This document shows, in pieces, positions 26,954 to 38,257 of a DNA stretch of 64,000 nt. The stretch covers positions 41,536 through 105,535 of the forward strand of contig JAFEBU010000045.1 in NCBI GenBank assembly GCA_018242505.1, given 5' to 3'. The notes under the pieces were generated by a model. That model was not told the origin of the DNA and did no database searches. It saw nothing but the letters and a program-made list of their open reading frames with translations. This stretch comes from Pseudomonadota bacterium. Lineage in GTDB: Bacteria > Pseudomonadota > Alphaproteobacteria > Reyranellales > Reyranellaceae. Positions within the stretch are counted from its first letter, which is position 1. Each line of letters starts with the position of its first letter. Both the position numbers and the translations under genes were made by a program.

Positions 26954-27496
26954 TCAATCCAGGAACCGCACCTGCGGCCACAGCTCGCGCCAGCGCTTGC
27001 TGGCGATACGGTTCTCATATTCGTCCCGGCGCGTGCGTCCGAAAGCGGTGGGACGGCAGCGGAGATTGACCAGATCGTCGACGCCGAGCGGCGCGATCAC
27101 GGCGAGCGAATCGTCCGGCTCCAGTCGCACGCCGACTGCGGTCACCGTCTCCAGCCAATGGATCATCGAATCGGACGTGCTCTTGTGCTGCGGCAGCCCC
27201 TTCCAGACATGCATGCGCGCCTGGTTGCGCACCTGCCAGGGCAGGCCCGGCATCAGCTTGCCGAGCCGCGCTTCGTGGCGCGCTTCGGTTTCCTTCGAAA
27301 GATCGTCGGCGTCGTAGTAGAGGACGTCGATGTCGGCCGGCGGTCGCGGCGGGGCGATGCCGTGCAGGTGATCCCACACACGATTGCGCACGAAGCCCGC
27401 AGCAATGCACCAGTCGGACAGGGCGAGCGTGCGTGCGGCACGAAGCTGTTCCATACCCACAGGGTCCTGCGCGATGATGTCGGCGACGAGGGACAC
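26954..27496 (-). CDS. Nucleotidyltransferase family protein (NTP_transf_6/DUF925 type)
   Basis: A 180-residue protein. ALSDWCIAAGFVRNRVWDHLHG followed by PPADIDVLYYDADDLSKE carries the Asp-x-Asp-like motif of this minimal nucleotidyltransferase family. The tail QVRNQARMHVWKG and the PLGVDDLVNL segment are also typical. The substrate is unknown. The start is GTG at 27496 with a GAGG-like ribosome site just upstream. It is divergent from rnhB, whose ATG is 30 bases away. Confidence 0.85.
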   Translation of the reverse strand: MSLVADIIAQDPVGMEQLRAARTLALSDWCIAAGFVRNRVWDHLHGIAPPRPPADIDVLYYDADDLSKETEARHEARLGKLMPGLPWQVRNQARMHVWKGLPQHKSTSDSMIHWLETVTAVGVRLEPDDSLAVIAPLGVDDLVNLRCRPTAFGRTRRDEYENRIASKRWRELWPQVRFLD

Positions 27497-27525
27497 ACCT
27501 CACTCTACGCGGTGACGTTGGGGAT

Positions 27526-28185
27526 ATGCCGAGCTTCCGTTATGAAATGCGCTGCGAGGGGCCGGGCGTCGTGCGGGTTGCCGGCATCGACGAGGTCGGC
27601 CGCGGTCCCCTGGCCGGGCCTGTGGTGGCGGCGGTGGCGGTCATCGATCGCTCGGTCGCGAAACGGAAACTGCTGCGGCTGATCGACGATTCCAAGAAGC
27701 TGGCGCGTGAAGAGCGTGAGGAGGCCTACGAGGCCATGATTGCCTCGGGGGCCGTGCGCTACGCGATCGGCGAGGCGAGCGTCGAGGAGATCGACAGCAT
27801 CAACATCCTGCAGGCGACCTTCCTGGCCATGCGCCGTGCGCTGCGGTCGCTGGGCGACCAGCCCGACGTCGTACTGATCGACGGCGATCGCGCGCCACCG
27901 GAACTCGGCTGTCGGGCCGAGACGATCGTGGGCGGCGATGCCCGTTCCTACTCGATTGCCGCGGCGTCGATCCTGGCCAAGGTCACGCGCGATCGCTACA
28001 TGCTTGCGCTCGCCGCTTCGTTCCCTGGCTATGGCTGGGAAACCAACGTCGGCTACAACACGGCGGAGCATCTTGCGGCATTGAACCGGCTCGGGCCGAC
28101 GCCGCACCATCGCAGGAGCTTTGCGCCGGTCACCCGGCTCCTCGGCGCCGGGCCAGTCCTGGCCGAGATCCAGGGCGTTGCCTGA
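27526..28185 (+). CDS. rnhB: Ribonuclease HII
   Basis: A 219-residue RNase HII, which nicks at ribonucleotides embedded in DNA. The catalytic Asp22 and Glu23 are in VAGIDEVGRGPLAGPVV; further acidic residues are in VLIDGDRAPPEL. AAASILAKVTRDRYM and GYNTAEHLAAL are family signatures. It is the second RNase H in the window besides rnhA. It is followed by a small gene and ccrM, a genome-maintenance neighbourhood. Confidence 0.97.
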   Translation: MPSFRYEMRCEGPGVVRVAGIDEVGRGPLAGPVVAAVAVIDRSVAKRKLLRLIDDSKKLAREEREEAYEAMIASGAVRYAIGEASVEEIDSINILQATFLAMRRALRSLGDQPDVVLIDGDRAPPELGCRAETIVGGDARSYSIAAASILAKVTRDRYMLALAASFPGYGWETNVGYNTAEHLAALNRLGPTPHHRRSFAPVTRLLGAGPVLAEIQGVA

Positions 28186-28238
28186 CCGGACCGACGCTTC
28201 GCACTCGACATCTCCGGCCGATGCGCCATCATTCGCCA

Positions 28239-28487
28239 ATGGATGAGAATGACAAAGGCCAGGCCCCGGGCGAACACGGCAAGCTGATCGCCGATCTGCG
28301 GGAGTCGATCAACACGCACACGTCGGGGGAGACGCGTGAGCGGCTCCTGGCGCGGCTCGACCGCCTCGAAAAGTCGATCCAGACGTCGTCTTTCGGCGAG
28401 CACGTATCGGCTCTCGTCGAGGAAGCCGAGGAGGAAGCCGCAGCCATCGGCCCGTTCATGGCGAGACTGTCCAGTCTGCTGCCGTAA
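28239..28487 (+). CDS. Small hypothetical protein
   Basis: An 82-residue acidic protein, predicted largely alpha-helical: LIADLRESINTHTSGE, ERLLARLDRLEKSIQT and ALVEEAEEEAAAIGPFM. It has no signal peptide or membrane segment, and I do not recognise a family. Third-position GC is high, as in neighbouring real genes. The ATG at 28239 gives MDENDKG; an in-frame ATG at 28221 is possible. Neither has a strong Shine-Dalgarno. It sits between rnhB and ccrM. Confidence 0.55.
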   Translation: MDENDKGQAPGEHGKLIADLRESINTHTSGETRERLLARLDRLEKSIQTSSFGEHVSALVEEAEEEAAAIGPFMARLSSLLP

Positions 28488-28518
28488 GGTCTACTCGCTA
28501 GGTCTGGTATCCTCCTTC

Positions 28519-30754
<2,236 letters not shown>

Positions 30755-30800
30755 GCGGCGGGCCGTGGCCTAGCATAAGGAGCAGGCTTTGAAAGGGTCC

Positions 30801-31925
30801 ATGCGGGAAAATGGCTTCCGCGCCGTCGGCGGACTGACCCGGCAGCTCACCTCCGGCATCGTGCCAAAGGGGAGCAAGGGAGGCGTCAAGGGGCGCGCCA
30901 CGCCGCTGGTCCGACTGACGGCCGAGTGGCCCGCCATCGTCGGTGACGAGATCGCGCGCGTCTGCCGTCCCGATGCTTTGCTCGCGGGTCGCGGAGCGCG
31001 CACGACCCGGGGCTCGGGCCAGGGCGCAGGCCCAGATCCAGGCAAGACCTTGCGCTTGCGGGTGGCTGGCGCTGCCTCGCTCGAGATCCAGCACATGGCG
31101 GGCCATTTGGTGGAGCGTGTGAATGGCTACTTCGGCCACCGCTTCATCGACGGTATTCGGCTGGTGCAGGGTGGCATCGCTCCGCCGCCATCCGCTGCGC
31201 CAAAACTCCCCGCTCCCGATCCGGCCAGTGTCCGGCGCGTCGCCGAGCGCGTGGAGGTCGTGAAGGATCCTGAACTCAAGGCGGCGCTGGCCCGCCTCGG
31301 CGCCCGCATCGCAGCCAGCCGGCGCAGCGTGATGCTGGGGGGGCTGGGCGCGCTCCTGTTTGCACGCGCACCGCGAGCCCAGGACCTGACCGAAGAGCAG
31401 GAAAAGGCATTGGCGATCCGGCCGGGCGACCATGTGCTCGGCAAACCCGATGCGCCCAACCTCATCATCGACTATTTTTCACTGACCTGCCCGCACTGCG
31501 CCAACTTCTCGGCCGCCGTGTTGCCCGGCGTGCGCAAGGCGTTCATCGATACCGGACAGGCCCGTTTCATCTATCGCCACTTCCCGTCCGACTCGATCGC
31601 CACCCATGCGAGCCAGCTTGCCGAATGTGCCGGTCCGCAGGGGTTCTTCGACACGATCGACACCCTCTTTCGCTCCCAGGTCGACTGGCTGACCGCGTCA
31701 GATCCCGAAGCGGAAATGGCCAGAATCCTGGAGAAGAGGGGCCTGGCGGCCGGCAAATGCTTCGCCGACGACCAGCTTTTGAACAAAATCGTCGCCGACG
31801 TGGAGACCGGGCAGACCCTCGGCGTGCGGCAGACGCCGACCCTGTTCATCAACGGCCGGAATTGCGGGAATCCCGGAGGAATCGAGGCCATCGGCAAGAT
31901 TCTCCGGGATATCGGCCGGGAATGA
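30801..31925 (+). CDS. DciA-like (DUF721) domain fused in frame to a DsbA-like domain
   Basis: A single 374-residue open frame with two parts that are normally separate proteins. Residues about 1-165 are a DUF721/DciA-like domain (LVRLTAEWPAIVGDEIARVCRP, LRLRVAGAASLEIQHM), related to the DnaB-helicase loader DciA. Residues about 205-374 are a DsbA-like thioredoxin domain with CPHC at 230-233 and cis-Pro TPTLFING. Between them lies a Tat-like signal (ASRRSVMLGG, hydrophobic to FARAPRAQ, about 172-194). No stop separates them. An internal GTG at 31260 with GGAGG 2 bases upstream could start a secreted DsbA alone. The start at 30801 has AGGG upstream; a TTG at 30789 is an alternative. Confidence 0.8.
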   Translation: MRENGFRAVGGLTRQLTSGIVPKGSKGGVKGRATPLVRLTAEWPAIVGDEIARVCRPDALLAGRGARTTRGSGQGAGPDPGKTLRLRVAGAASLEIQHMAGHLVERVNGYFGHRFIDGIRLVQGGIAPPPSAAPKLPAPDPASVRRVAERVEVVKDPELKAALARLGARIAASRRSVMLGGLGALLFARAPRAQDLTEEQEKALAIRPGDHVLGKPDAPNLIIDYFSLTCPHCANFSAAVLPGVRKAFIDTGQARFIYRHFPSDSIATHASQLAECAGPQGFFDTIDTLFRSQVDWLTASDPEAEMARILEKRGLAAGKCFADDQLLNKIVADVETGQTLGVRQTPTLFINGRNCGNPGGIEAIGKILRDIGRE

Positions 31926-31977
31926 TTTGACTCCCCACAGGCTGAATTTCCAAGATGTAGTAGAGAGGAAGTTGGGT

Positions 31978-32649
31978 ATGCGGAATATCTTGATCGTCGC
32001 CGGCGGGCTCGTGGCGGTGGCCGCGATTGCGGCTGGCGTCTATTTCGGGACGCGCCCGGCGTCGCCGGGCCCGGCGCCCACGCAGACGACTGCCTCGGCA
32101 GCGGCGCCGGACAAGGCCGCGATCCTGAGCATCCAGCCCAACGACCATGTCGAGGGAGATCCCAAGGCGCCGATCACACTGATCGAATATGCCTCCTTCA
32201 CCTGCCCGCACTGCGCCCACTTCAACACGGTCGAATTGCCGAAGATCAAGGAGAAGTGGATCGACACCGGCAAGGTGAAGCTGGTCTATCGCGACTTTCC
32301 GCTCGACGAGACGGCGGCCAAGGCGGCGGAGCTCGCCCAGTGCTCGGGCAAGGACAAGTATTTCGCGGTGGTCGACATGATCTTTCGCGGCCAGTCGAAC
32401 TGGGCCACCGCCTCCGATCCGATCGCCGAGCTTTCCAAGTCGTTGCGCATCGCCGGAATGGGCGACAAGGAGGTCAAGGCCTGCCTTGCCGATCCCAAGA
32501 TGGCCGACGGCGTAATCGCCTCCTATCGCGGCGGCGAGCAGGCGGGCGTCGATTCGACGCCGACTCTTTTCATCAACGGTCAACAATTCAAGGGCGCGCG
32601 CTCCGTCGAGGAGCTTGACGCGACCTTCACCAAGCTCTTGAGCAAGTAA
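31978..32649 (+). CDS. DsbA-family thiol:disulfide oxidoreductase
   Basis: A 223-residue exported or membrane-anchored thioredoxin-fold protein. An N-terminal hydrophobic segment (ILIVAGGLVAVAAIAAGVYFG) precedes the DsbA domain, with CPHC in EYASFTCPHCAHF and cis-Pro in DSTPTLFINGQ. It forms or handles disulfides in the periplasm. The ATG at 31978 has GAGAGGAAG upstream; the TTG at 31927 gives a less likely longer form. It follows the DciA-DsbA ORF and shares its domain, so it looks like a tandem duplication. smc starts 29 bases downstream. Confidence 0.92.
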   Translation: MRNILIVAGGLVAVAAIAAGVYFGTRPASPGPAPTQTTASAAAPDKAAILSIQPNDHVEGDPKAPITLIEYASFTCPHCAHFNTVELPKIKEKWIDTGKVKLVYRDFPLDETAAKAAELAQCSGKDKYFAVVDMIFRGQSNWATASDPIAELSKSLRIAGMGDKEVKACLADPKMADGVIASYRGGEQAGVDSTPTLFINGQQFKGARSVEELDATFTKLLSK

Positions 32650-32678
32650 CCCCGGGCAACCAGACAGGCGTGGTGTAG

Positions 32679-35600
32679 ATGGTCCAGTTCGACAAGCTCC
32701 GGCTCTCCGGCTTCAAGTCCTTCGTCGACCCGACGGAGCTCGCTATCGAGGCCGGCATGACCGGAATCGTCGGCCCCAACGGCTGCGGCAAGTCGAACCT
32801 CGTCGAGGCCCTCAAATGGGTGATGGGCGAGACCTCGGCCAAGCAGATGCGCGGCAGCGAGATGGAGGACGTGATCTTCGCCGGTGCCGGCACGCGGCCG
32901 GCCCGCAACATCGCCGAAGTCACGCTGACGCTCGACAACAAGACGCGCACCGCGCCGGCGATGGTGAACGACGCCGACCAGCTCGACGTCGTGCGCCGCA
33001 TCGAGCGCGGCCAGGGCTCGGCCTATTCGGTGAACGGCCGCGAGATCCGCGCCCGCGACGTGCAGACCTTGTTCGCCGATGCCGCGACCGGCGCGCGCTC
33101 GACGGCGCTGGTGAGCCAGGGGCGCATCGGCGCGCTGATCAATGCCAAGCCGGCCGACCGGCGTACCATCATCGACGAGGCCGCCGGCATCACCGGTCTC
33201 TATGCCCGTCGGCACGAGGCCGAATTGCGCCTGCGCGCAGCCGAGCAGAACCTCGCGCGCGTGCAGGATGTGCTGGTGGCGCTGGAGGAGCAGCATAAGG
33301 GCCTGAAGCGCCAGGCCCGCCAGGCCAGCCGCTACCGCAATCTCTCCGACCATATCCGTCGAGCCGAGGCTGCTGTGCTGGCGCTGCGGCTTGCCGCGGC
33401 CGAGAGCGAACTGGCTGAAGCAGGCGAGCGGCTGAAGGAGGCAGAGGTGCAGGTCGCCGACCTCACGCGCCTGGTCGGCCTCGCGACGACAGCGCAAGCC
33501 GATGCCGCGACCGCGCTGCCGCCGCTGCGCAACGACGAAGCCGCCGCCGCCGCCGCCCTGCAGCGTCTCCGTGTGGCGCACGATGCGCTGACCGCCGAGG
33601 CCGAGCGTGTCGCTTCTGCGCAGCAGGACTCGGAGACCCGCCTGCTGCAGACCGACTCCGACCTGGGCCGCGAACGCGGGCGCAAGGGCGATGCCGAGGC
33701 GGCCATCGCCGATCTCGACGCCCAGCGCACGAAGCTCGAGCAGGAACGGGTGGGCGAGGAAGACCGCGCGGCCGCCGCTCAGCAGGCCCGTGACGAAGCG
33801 CATGGCGCCACCAACGCCGCCGAGGCCGAGCACGACCGCCTGACCCGTCAGATCGCCGACGACGAGGCGCTGCGCGCCAGCGTGAGCCGCGAGATTGCCG
33901 AGTTGCAGGATCGCCTGCGCCGGCTCGAAGCGCGCCGCGCCGAGGTGGCGGGCCAGCAGCAGGAGATCGAGAACGAGCTCAAGGGCCTGCCCGCACTGGG
34001 CGAAGTCGAAGCGGCGCTCGATGCAGCCCGTCTCGCGCTCGAGGAGACACGGCGCCAGAGCGCGCAGGCGATCGAAAGCGCCCGCGAAGCCGAACGTTAT
34101 GAGTCGGACGCCGCTCGCGCCGCCGTCGCCAGGGCCGAGGCTGAGCGCATCGACATGGAGCATGCGCGTGCTGCCGAACGGCAGGCCGCAGAGCAGAGCC
34201 ATGCCGCTGCCGCGGAGCTGCTGCAGAAGGCGAATGCGCGCCTCACCAAGTTGCGGGCCGAAGAAGCGGGCGTGGCGGCGGCGCTGAAGTCGGCGGCCAC
34301 ATCGCTCTGGCCGCCGCTGCTCGATGCCCTCACGGTCGAGCCTGGATTCGAAAAGGCCTTGGGCGCGGCATTCGGCGAGGAGCTCGAGGCCTCATCGGAC
34401 CGCGGCGCCCCCGTGCATTGGCTGCCGCTCGGCCCGATCGCCGACGCGCCGGCGCTGCCCGAAGGGGCGACGCCGCTCGCTGACCATGTCCAGGCATTGC
34501 CGGAGCTGGAGCGGCGGCTGGCCTTCATCGGCCTCGTGTCCGACGATGAGACGGGTGCGGCGCTGCAGGCCGGGCTGAAGCCGGGACAGCAGCTGGTCAC
34601 GACCGAAGGCGCGGTCTGGCGCTGGGACGGTTACACGATGCGCGCCGGCGCCCCGTCGACGGCCGCCGTGCGGCTCAGCCAGCGCAATCGCCTGGCGGAG
34701 ATCCGTCAGCAGGTCGATGCGCTGGCTGCCGAACAGGCGACGCTTCAGGCGCGAGCCGAGGCGGAGGCTGGCTGGCTGGCCGCGGCGCGCAACGCCGAGA
34801 AGACCTGTGTCGAGCGGGCACGCCTGCACGAGCGGCGCGTAGCCGAAGCGGCACGGCGCAAGACCCATGAAGCGGGCGAGGCGACGCGCGCTGCCGAACG
34901 TTCTGCGCAGAGCGCCATTGCCTCGGCGGAGCGCGCGGCGACGGAGGCGCGCGATCGTCATGCCGAAGTTGCACGGCGCACCGATCAGCTCAACACGCGG
35001 CGGGCTGCGATCGAGCAGGTGGTCGCCGAGATCGCAGGTGATGTTGCCGACGCCGAGATGCGGCGCACTTTCCGCCAGGCCCGCCTGTCGTCGATCTCCG
35101 ACAGCCAGGCCGACCGGGTGGCTGCGGGCGCCTTGCGGGCGCGGATCGCCGAATTGCGGGCGGCCCTCGTCGAAGCCGAAGGCACTTGCGATCGTCTGGC
35201 GCGCGAGGCGGCGATGCGCGCCGAGCGGCTCGACCAGATCGCCCAGGATCGCGACGGCTGGAGCAAGCGCCTGGCCGACGCCGATGGCCAGATCGCCGAA
35301 CTCGACGCGCGCCGCGAGCAGATCATGGCCGCGCTTGCCGAGCTTGCCGCCAGGCCGGCCGAGATCGAGGCCCGGCAGCATGCTTTGGCCGAGGAGATCG
35401 CCAAGGCGGAGCTGAAGCGCCAGGAAGCGGCCGACCGGCTCGCGATCGGCGAGACGCAACTCGGCGAAACCGACAAGGCGTTGCGTCAGGCCGAAGGCGA
35501 ACTGGCCGGGGCGCGCGAGAATCGCGTGCGCCGCGAAGGCCAGGTCGAGCAGGCAACCAAGGACCGCGAGGCGGTGGTCGAGCGAATCGTCGAGCGGTTG

Positions 35601-36335
35601 CGCTGCGAGCCGGACGGGGTGCTGGCGCTGGCGGAGGTCCAGTCGCTGGAAGAACTGCCCGAGGTCGAGAAGGCGGAGCACAAGCTCGAGCGTCTGGTGC
35701 ACGAGCGCGAGACGATGGGCGCCGTGAACCTGCGCGCCGAGGAGGAGGCCAACGAGCTCGAGCAGCAGATCACCGGCATGACGACCGAGCGCGACGACCT
35801 GGTCGCCGCCATCGGCCGGCTGCGCCAGGGCATCCAGAGCCTCAACCGCGAAGGCCGCGAGCGCTTCCTTGCCGCCTTCGAGCAGGTCAGCAGCCACTTC
35901 CAGCAGCTCTTCACCAAGCTGTTCGGCGGCGGCAAGGCCGAGCTTCGACTCACCGAGTCGGAGGATCCGCTTGAGGCCGGCCTCGAGATCCACGCCAGCC
36001 CCCCGGGCAAGAAGCTGCAGGTGATGTCGTTGCTGTCGGGCGGCGAGCAGGCACTGACGGCGCTCGCGCTCCTGTTCGCGGTCTTCATGACCAACCCGGC
36101 GCCGATCTGCGTGCTGGACGAGGTGGATGCACCGCTGGACGATCTGAATGTGGAGCGCTTCTGCGCGCTGGTGCAGGAGATCGCCGGCCGGACCGACACG
36201 CGCTTCCTGATCATCACCCATCATCGCGTCACCATGGCGCGGATGGACCGCCTCTACGGCGTCACCATGACCGAACGCGGCGTATCGCAGCTCGTTTCGG
36301 TCAATCTGGTGGAAGCCGACAAGATGGTAGCGTAG
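32679..36335 (+). CDS. smc: Chromosome segregation ATPase SMC
   Basis: A 1218-residue SMC protein, slightly longer than the usual 1150-1190. The Walker A motif GPNGCGKS is at residues 32-39, with MRGSEMEDVIFAGAGTRP downstream. Long coiled coils flank a hinge at about 520-650. The C-terminal head has the signature LSGGEQALTALALLFA and Walker B PICVLDEVDAPLDD. It compacts and organises the chromosome with ScpAB, which are not in this window. An intrinsic terminator lies about 80 bases past the stop. Confidence 0.97.
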   Translation: MVQFDKLRLSGFKSFVDPTELAIEAGMTGIVGPNGCGKSNLVEALKWVMGETSAKQMRGSEMEDVIFAGAGTRPARNIAEVTLTLDNKTRTAPAMVNDADQLDVVRRIERGQGSAYSVNGREIRARDVQTLFADAATGARSTALVSQGRIGALINAKPADRRTIIDEAAGITGLYARRHEAELRLRAAEQNLARVQDVLVALEEQHKGLKRQARQASRYRNLSDHIRRAEAAVLALRLAAAESELAEAGERLKEAEVQVADLTRLVGLATTAQADAATALPPLRNDEAAAAAALQRLRVAHDALTAEAERVASAQQDSETRLLQTDSDLGRERGRKGDAEAAIADLDAQRTKLEQERVGEEDRAAAAQQARDEAHGATNAAEAEHDRLTRQIADDEALRASVSREIAELQDRLRRLEARRAEVAGQQQEIENELKGLPALGEVEAALDAARLALEETRRQSAQAIESAREAERYESDAARAAVARAEAERIDMEHARAAERQAAEQSHAAAAELLQKANARLTKLRAEEAGVAAALKSAATSLWPPLLDALTVEPGFEKALGAAFGEELEASSDRGAPVHWLPLGPIADAPALPEGATPLADHVQALPELERRLAFIGLVSDDETGAALQAGLKPGQQLVTTEGAVWRWDGYTMRAGAPSTAAVRLSQRNRLAEIRQQVDALAAEQATLQARAEAEAGWLAAARNAEKTCVERARLHERRVAEAARRKTHEAGEATRAAERSAQSAIASAERAATEARDRHAEVARRTDQLNTRRAAIEQVVAEIAGDVADAEMRRTFRQARLSSISDSQADRVAAGALRARIAELRAALVEAEGTCDRLAREAAMRAERLDQIAQDRDGWSKRLADADGQIAELDARREQIMAALAELAARPAEIEARQHALAEEIAKAELKRQEAADRLAIGETQLGETDKALRQAEGELAGARENRVRREGQVEQATKDREAVVERIVERLRCEPDGVLALAEVQSLEELPEVEKAEHKLERLVHERETMGAVNLRAEEEANELEQQITGMTTERDDLVAAIGRLRQGIQSLNREGRERFLAAFEQVSSHFQQLFTKLFGGGKAELRLTESEDPLEAGLEIHASPPGKKLQVMSLLSGGEQALTALALLFAVFMTNPAPICVLDEVDAPLDDLNVERFCALVQEIAGRTDTRFLIITHHRVTMARMDRLYGVTMTERGVSQLVSVNLVEADKMVA

Positions 36336-36413
36336 CGATCGATCATGATACCCGTTCCACAATGCCGGGTTGATTAAGCAAGCAACAAGACAATCTTCCT
36401 CTCACATCGACTT

Positions 36414-36449
36414 GGGCGCCGGTCCTGACCAGCCGGCGCCCTTCTCTTT
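36414..36449 (+). terminator. Rho-independent terminator after smc
   Basis: GGGCGCCGG at 36414-36422 pairs perfectly with CCGGCGCCC at 36433-36441 around a 10-base loop, followed by TTCTCTTT. It ends the smc transcript or a short RNA encoded in the 142-base smc-dapE gap. Confidence 0.85.
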
Positions 36450-36477
36450 GCGGGGCGGGAGATGTAGTGTCCGGCCC

Positions 36478-37665
36478 ATGCCCGACGCCCTTTCTTCCTC
36501 CAGGATCGACGTGGTCGACCTTACGCGCGCCCTGGTGCGTTGCGAAAGCGTGACGCCGCGAGAAGCGGGTGCGCTGCAGCTTCTGGAACGGACACTTGCG
36601 TCCATCGGGTTTCATTGCGAGCGCATGGATTTCAGCCAGGCCGGCACCGATGATGTCGCCAATCTCTATGCGCGCATCGGTACGGGCGAAAAGCACTTCT
36701 GCTTCGCCGGTCATTCCGATGTTGTCCCGGTGGGCGACCTCTCGTCGTGGACCATAGGGCCGTTCGCAGCCGAGTTGTCGGGTGGCTATCTGTTCGGTCG
36801 CGGCGCTGCCGACATGAAGGGCGCGATCGCGGCCTTCGCCGAAGCAGCCGCCCGCTTCCTCGCCCGTCGCGGCCATGCCTTCGGGGGCTCGATCAGCCTC
36901 CTGATCACCGGCGACGAGGAAGGGCCGGCCATCAACGGCACGGCGAAGATGCTGAAGCGCCTCGCCGAGCGCGGCGAAACGATCGACGCTTGCGTGGTCG
37001 GCGAGCCGACGAGCTCCAAGCGCTTTGGCGACATGATGAAGATCGGACGCCGCGGCAGCATGACGGTCGACATGATCGTGCGCGGCGTGCAGGGCCACGT
37101 TGCCTATCCCGAGCGGCTGGACAATGCGGTCCATCGCCTGTCGGCGCTGATCGAGGCGCTGGTGCGCGAGCCGATCGATCAGGGCAGCACGCACTTCCAG
37201 CCGACCTCGCTGCAATTCACGACCGTCGATGTCGGCAACAAGGCGACCAATATCGCGCCCGGCGTCGCGTTTGCACGCTTCAATACGCGGTTCAACGATC
37301 TCTGGACCTCGAAGACCCTTCTCGCTCATCTGCAGGAGCGGGTCGAACGCGCCAATGCGGCGCTGGGTGGCAACGGTACCGTCGATTACAAGGTCGAGGT
37401 GTCGGGCGAGTCCTTCTATACGCCGCCCGGCCCGCTCTCCGATCTCGTGGCCGGCGCCGTGCGCGACGTGGCGGGCGTCGATCCGGAACTCTCGACCACC
37501 GGGGGTACGTCGGATGCGCGCTTCATCCGCGGCTATTGCCCGGTGCTGGAGTTCGGACTGGTGGGCGAGAGCATGCACAAGGTCGATGAGAAAAGCGCCA
37601 TCGCCGATCTCAGGACGCTGGCCGGCGTCTACGAGACGGTGCTCGACCGTTACTTCGCGACCTGA
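36478..37665 (+). CDS. dapE: Succinyl-diaminopimelate desuccinylase
   Basis: A 395-residue zinc peptidase-family enzyme of the lysine/DAP pathway that hydrolyses N-succinyl-LL-DAP. Metal-site motifs are FCFAGHSDVVP, GRGAADMKGAIAAF, ITGDEEGPAINGT and the C-terminal GLVGESMHKVDE. The dimerisation domain lies at about 180-290. The ATG at 36478 gives the family N-terminus; the frame is open upstream through the terminator region, which is not coding. The membrane protein gene starts 7 bases after the stop. Confidence 0.96.
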   Translation: MPDALSSSRIDVVDLTRALVRCESVTPREAGALQLLERTLASIGFHCERMDFSQAGTDDVANLYARIGTGEKHFCFAGHSDVVPVGDLSSWTIGPFAAELSGGYLFGRGAADMKGAIAAFAEAAARFLARRGHAFGGSISLLITGDEEGPAINGTAKMLKRLAERGETIDACVVGEPTSSKRFGDMMKIGRRGSMTVDMIVRGVQGHVAYPERLDNAVHRLSALIEALVREPIDQGSTHFQPTSLQFTTVDVGNKATNIAPGVAFARFNTRFNDLWTSKTLLAHLQERVERANAALGGNGTVDYKVEVSGESFYTPPGPLSDLVAGAVRDVAGVDPELSTTGGTSDARFIRGYCPVLEFGLVGESMHKVDEKSAIADLRTLAGVYETVLDRYFAT

Positions 37666-37672
37666 CCTCGCC

Positions 37673-38257
37673 GTGTTTGCGAAAGGCGAGATTGCCCGCA
37701 GCACGCAGGGCGCGCTCCGGTTCCTGCAACGTGATCCTGCGGCGCCATTCCATTTCGAGAACACCGCCGAAGCCTGCCTGCGCTCGTTCCAGGTCATGCT
37801 GCTTGTGGCGCCAATCTACATACTCTACCTGACGATCTCCTATTCTCGGCTCGACACCGTCGCCGATCCGGGGGAGGTCGCGGTGGTCGAAGCGCTTCGC
37901 TATGTCGTCGACTGGCTGCTTTATCCGGTCGTGTTCTACGAGATCGCGCGTCGGCGCCGCTGGCTCGATCGTTACCCGCGCTACATCAGTGCGCTCAACT
38001 GGATCAGCCTGCCGGCCATGACGGTGCTGCTGTGCGATGCCGTCATCGGCAGCGTGGCTCCGCCGCCCTTTCCGACGATCTTCGATCTCGCCGTCCAGGC
38101 GCTGCTGTTCTACTGGATCATCATCACGACGCGCATGACCCTGAGCGTCAACTGGTTCATCGCCGGCCTGCTCCTGATCGTGAACTGGGTGCCGTCGTTC
38201 TTCCTGTCACTCGTCGTCAGCCGTATCCTCGGCGTCACCGCCGCGGTTGCCGGCTAG
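37673..38257 (+). CDS. Hypothetical integral membrane protein
   Basis: A 194-residue protein with about four to five predicted membrane helices (for example [53 protein letters not shown]). I do not recognise a family. The start is a GTG 7 bases after the dapE stop, which suggests co-transcription; the ribosome site is weak. The 3' end overlaps the convergent truA gene by 51 bases, more than usual, but both reading frames look protein-like. Confidence 0.7.
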   Translation: MFAKGEIARSTQGALRFLQRDPAAPFHFENTAEACLRSFQVMLLVAPIYILYLTISYSRLDTVADPGEVAVVEALRYVVDWLLYPVVFYEIARRRRWLDRYPRYISALNWISLPAMTVLLCDAVIGSVAPPPFPTIFDLAVQALLFYWIIITTRMTLSVNWFIAGLLLIVNWVPSFFLSLVVSRILGVTAAVAG

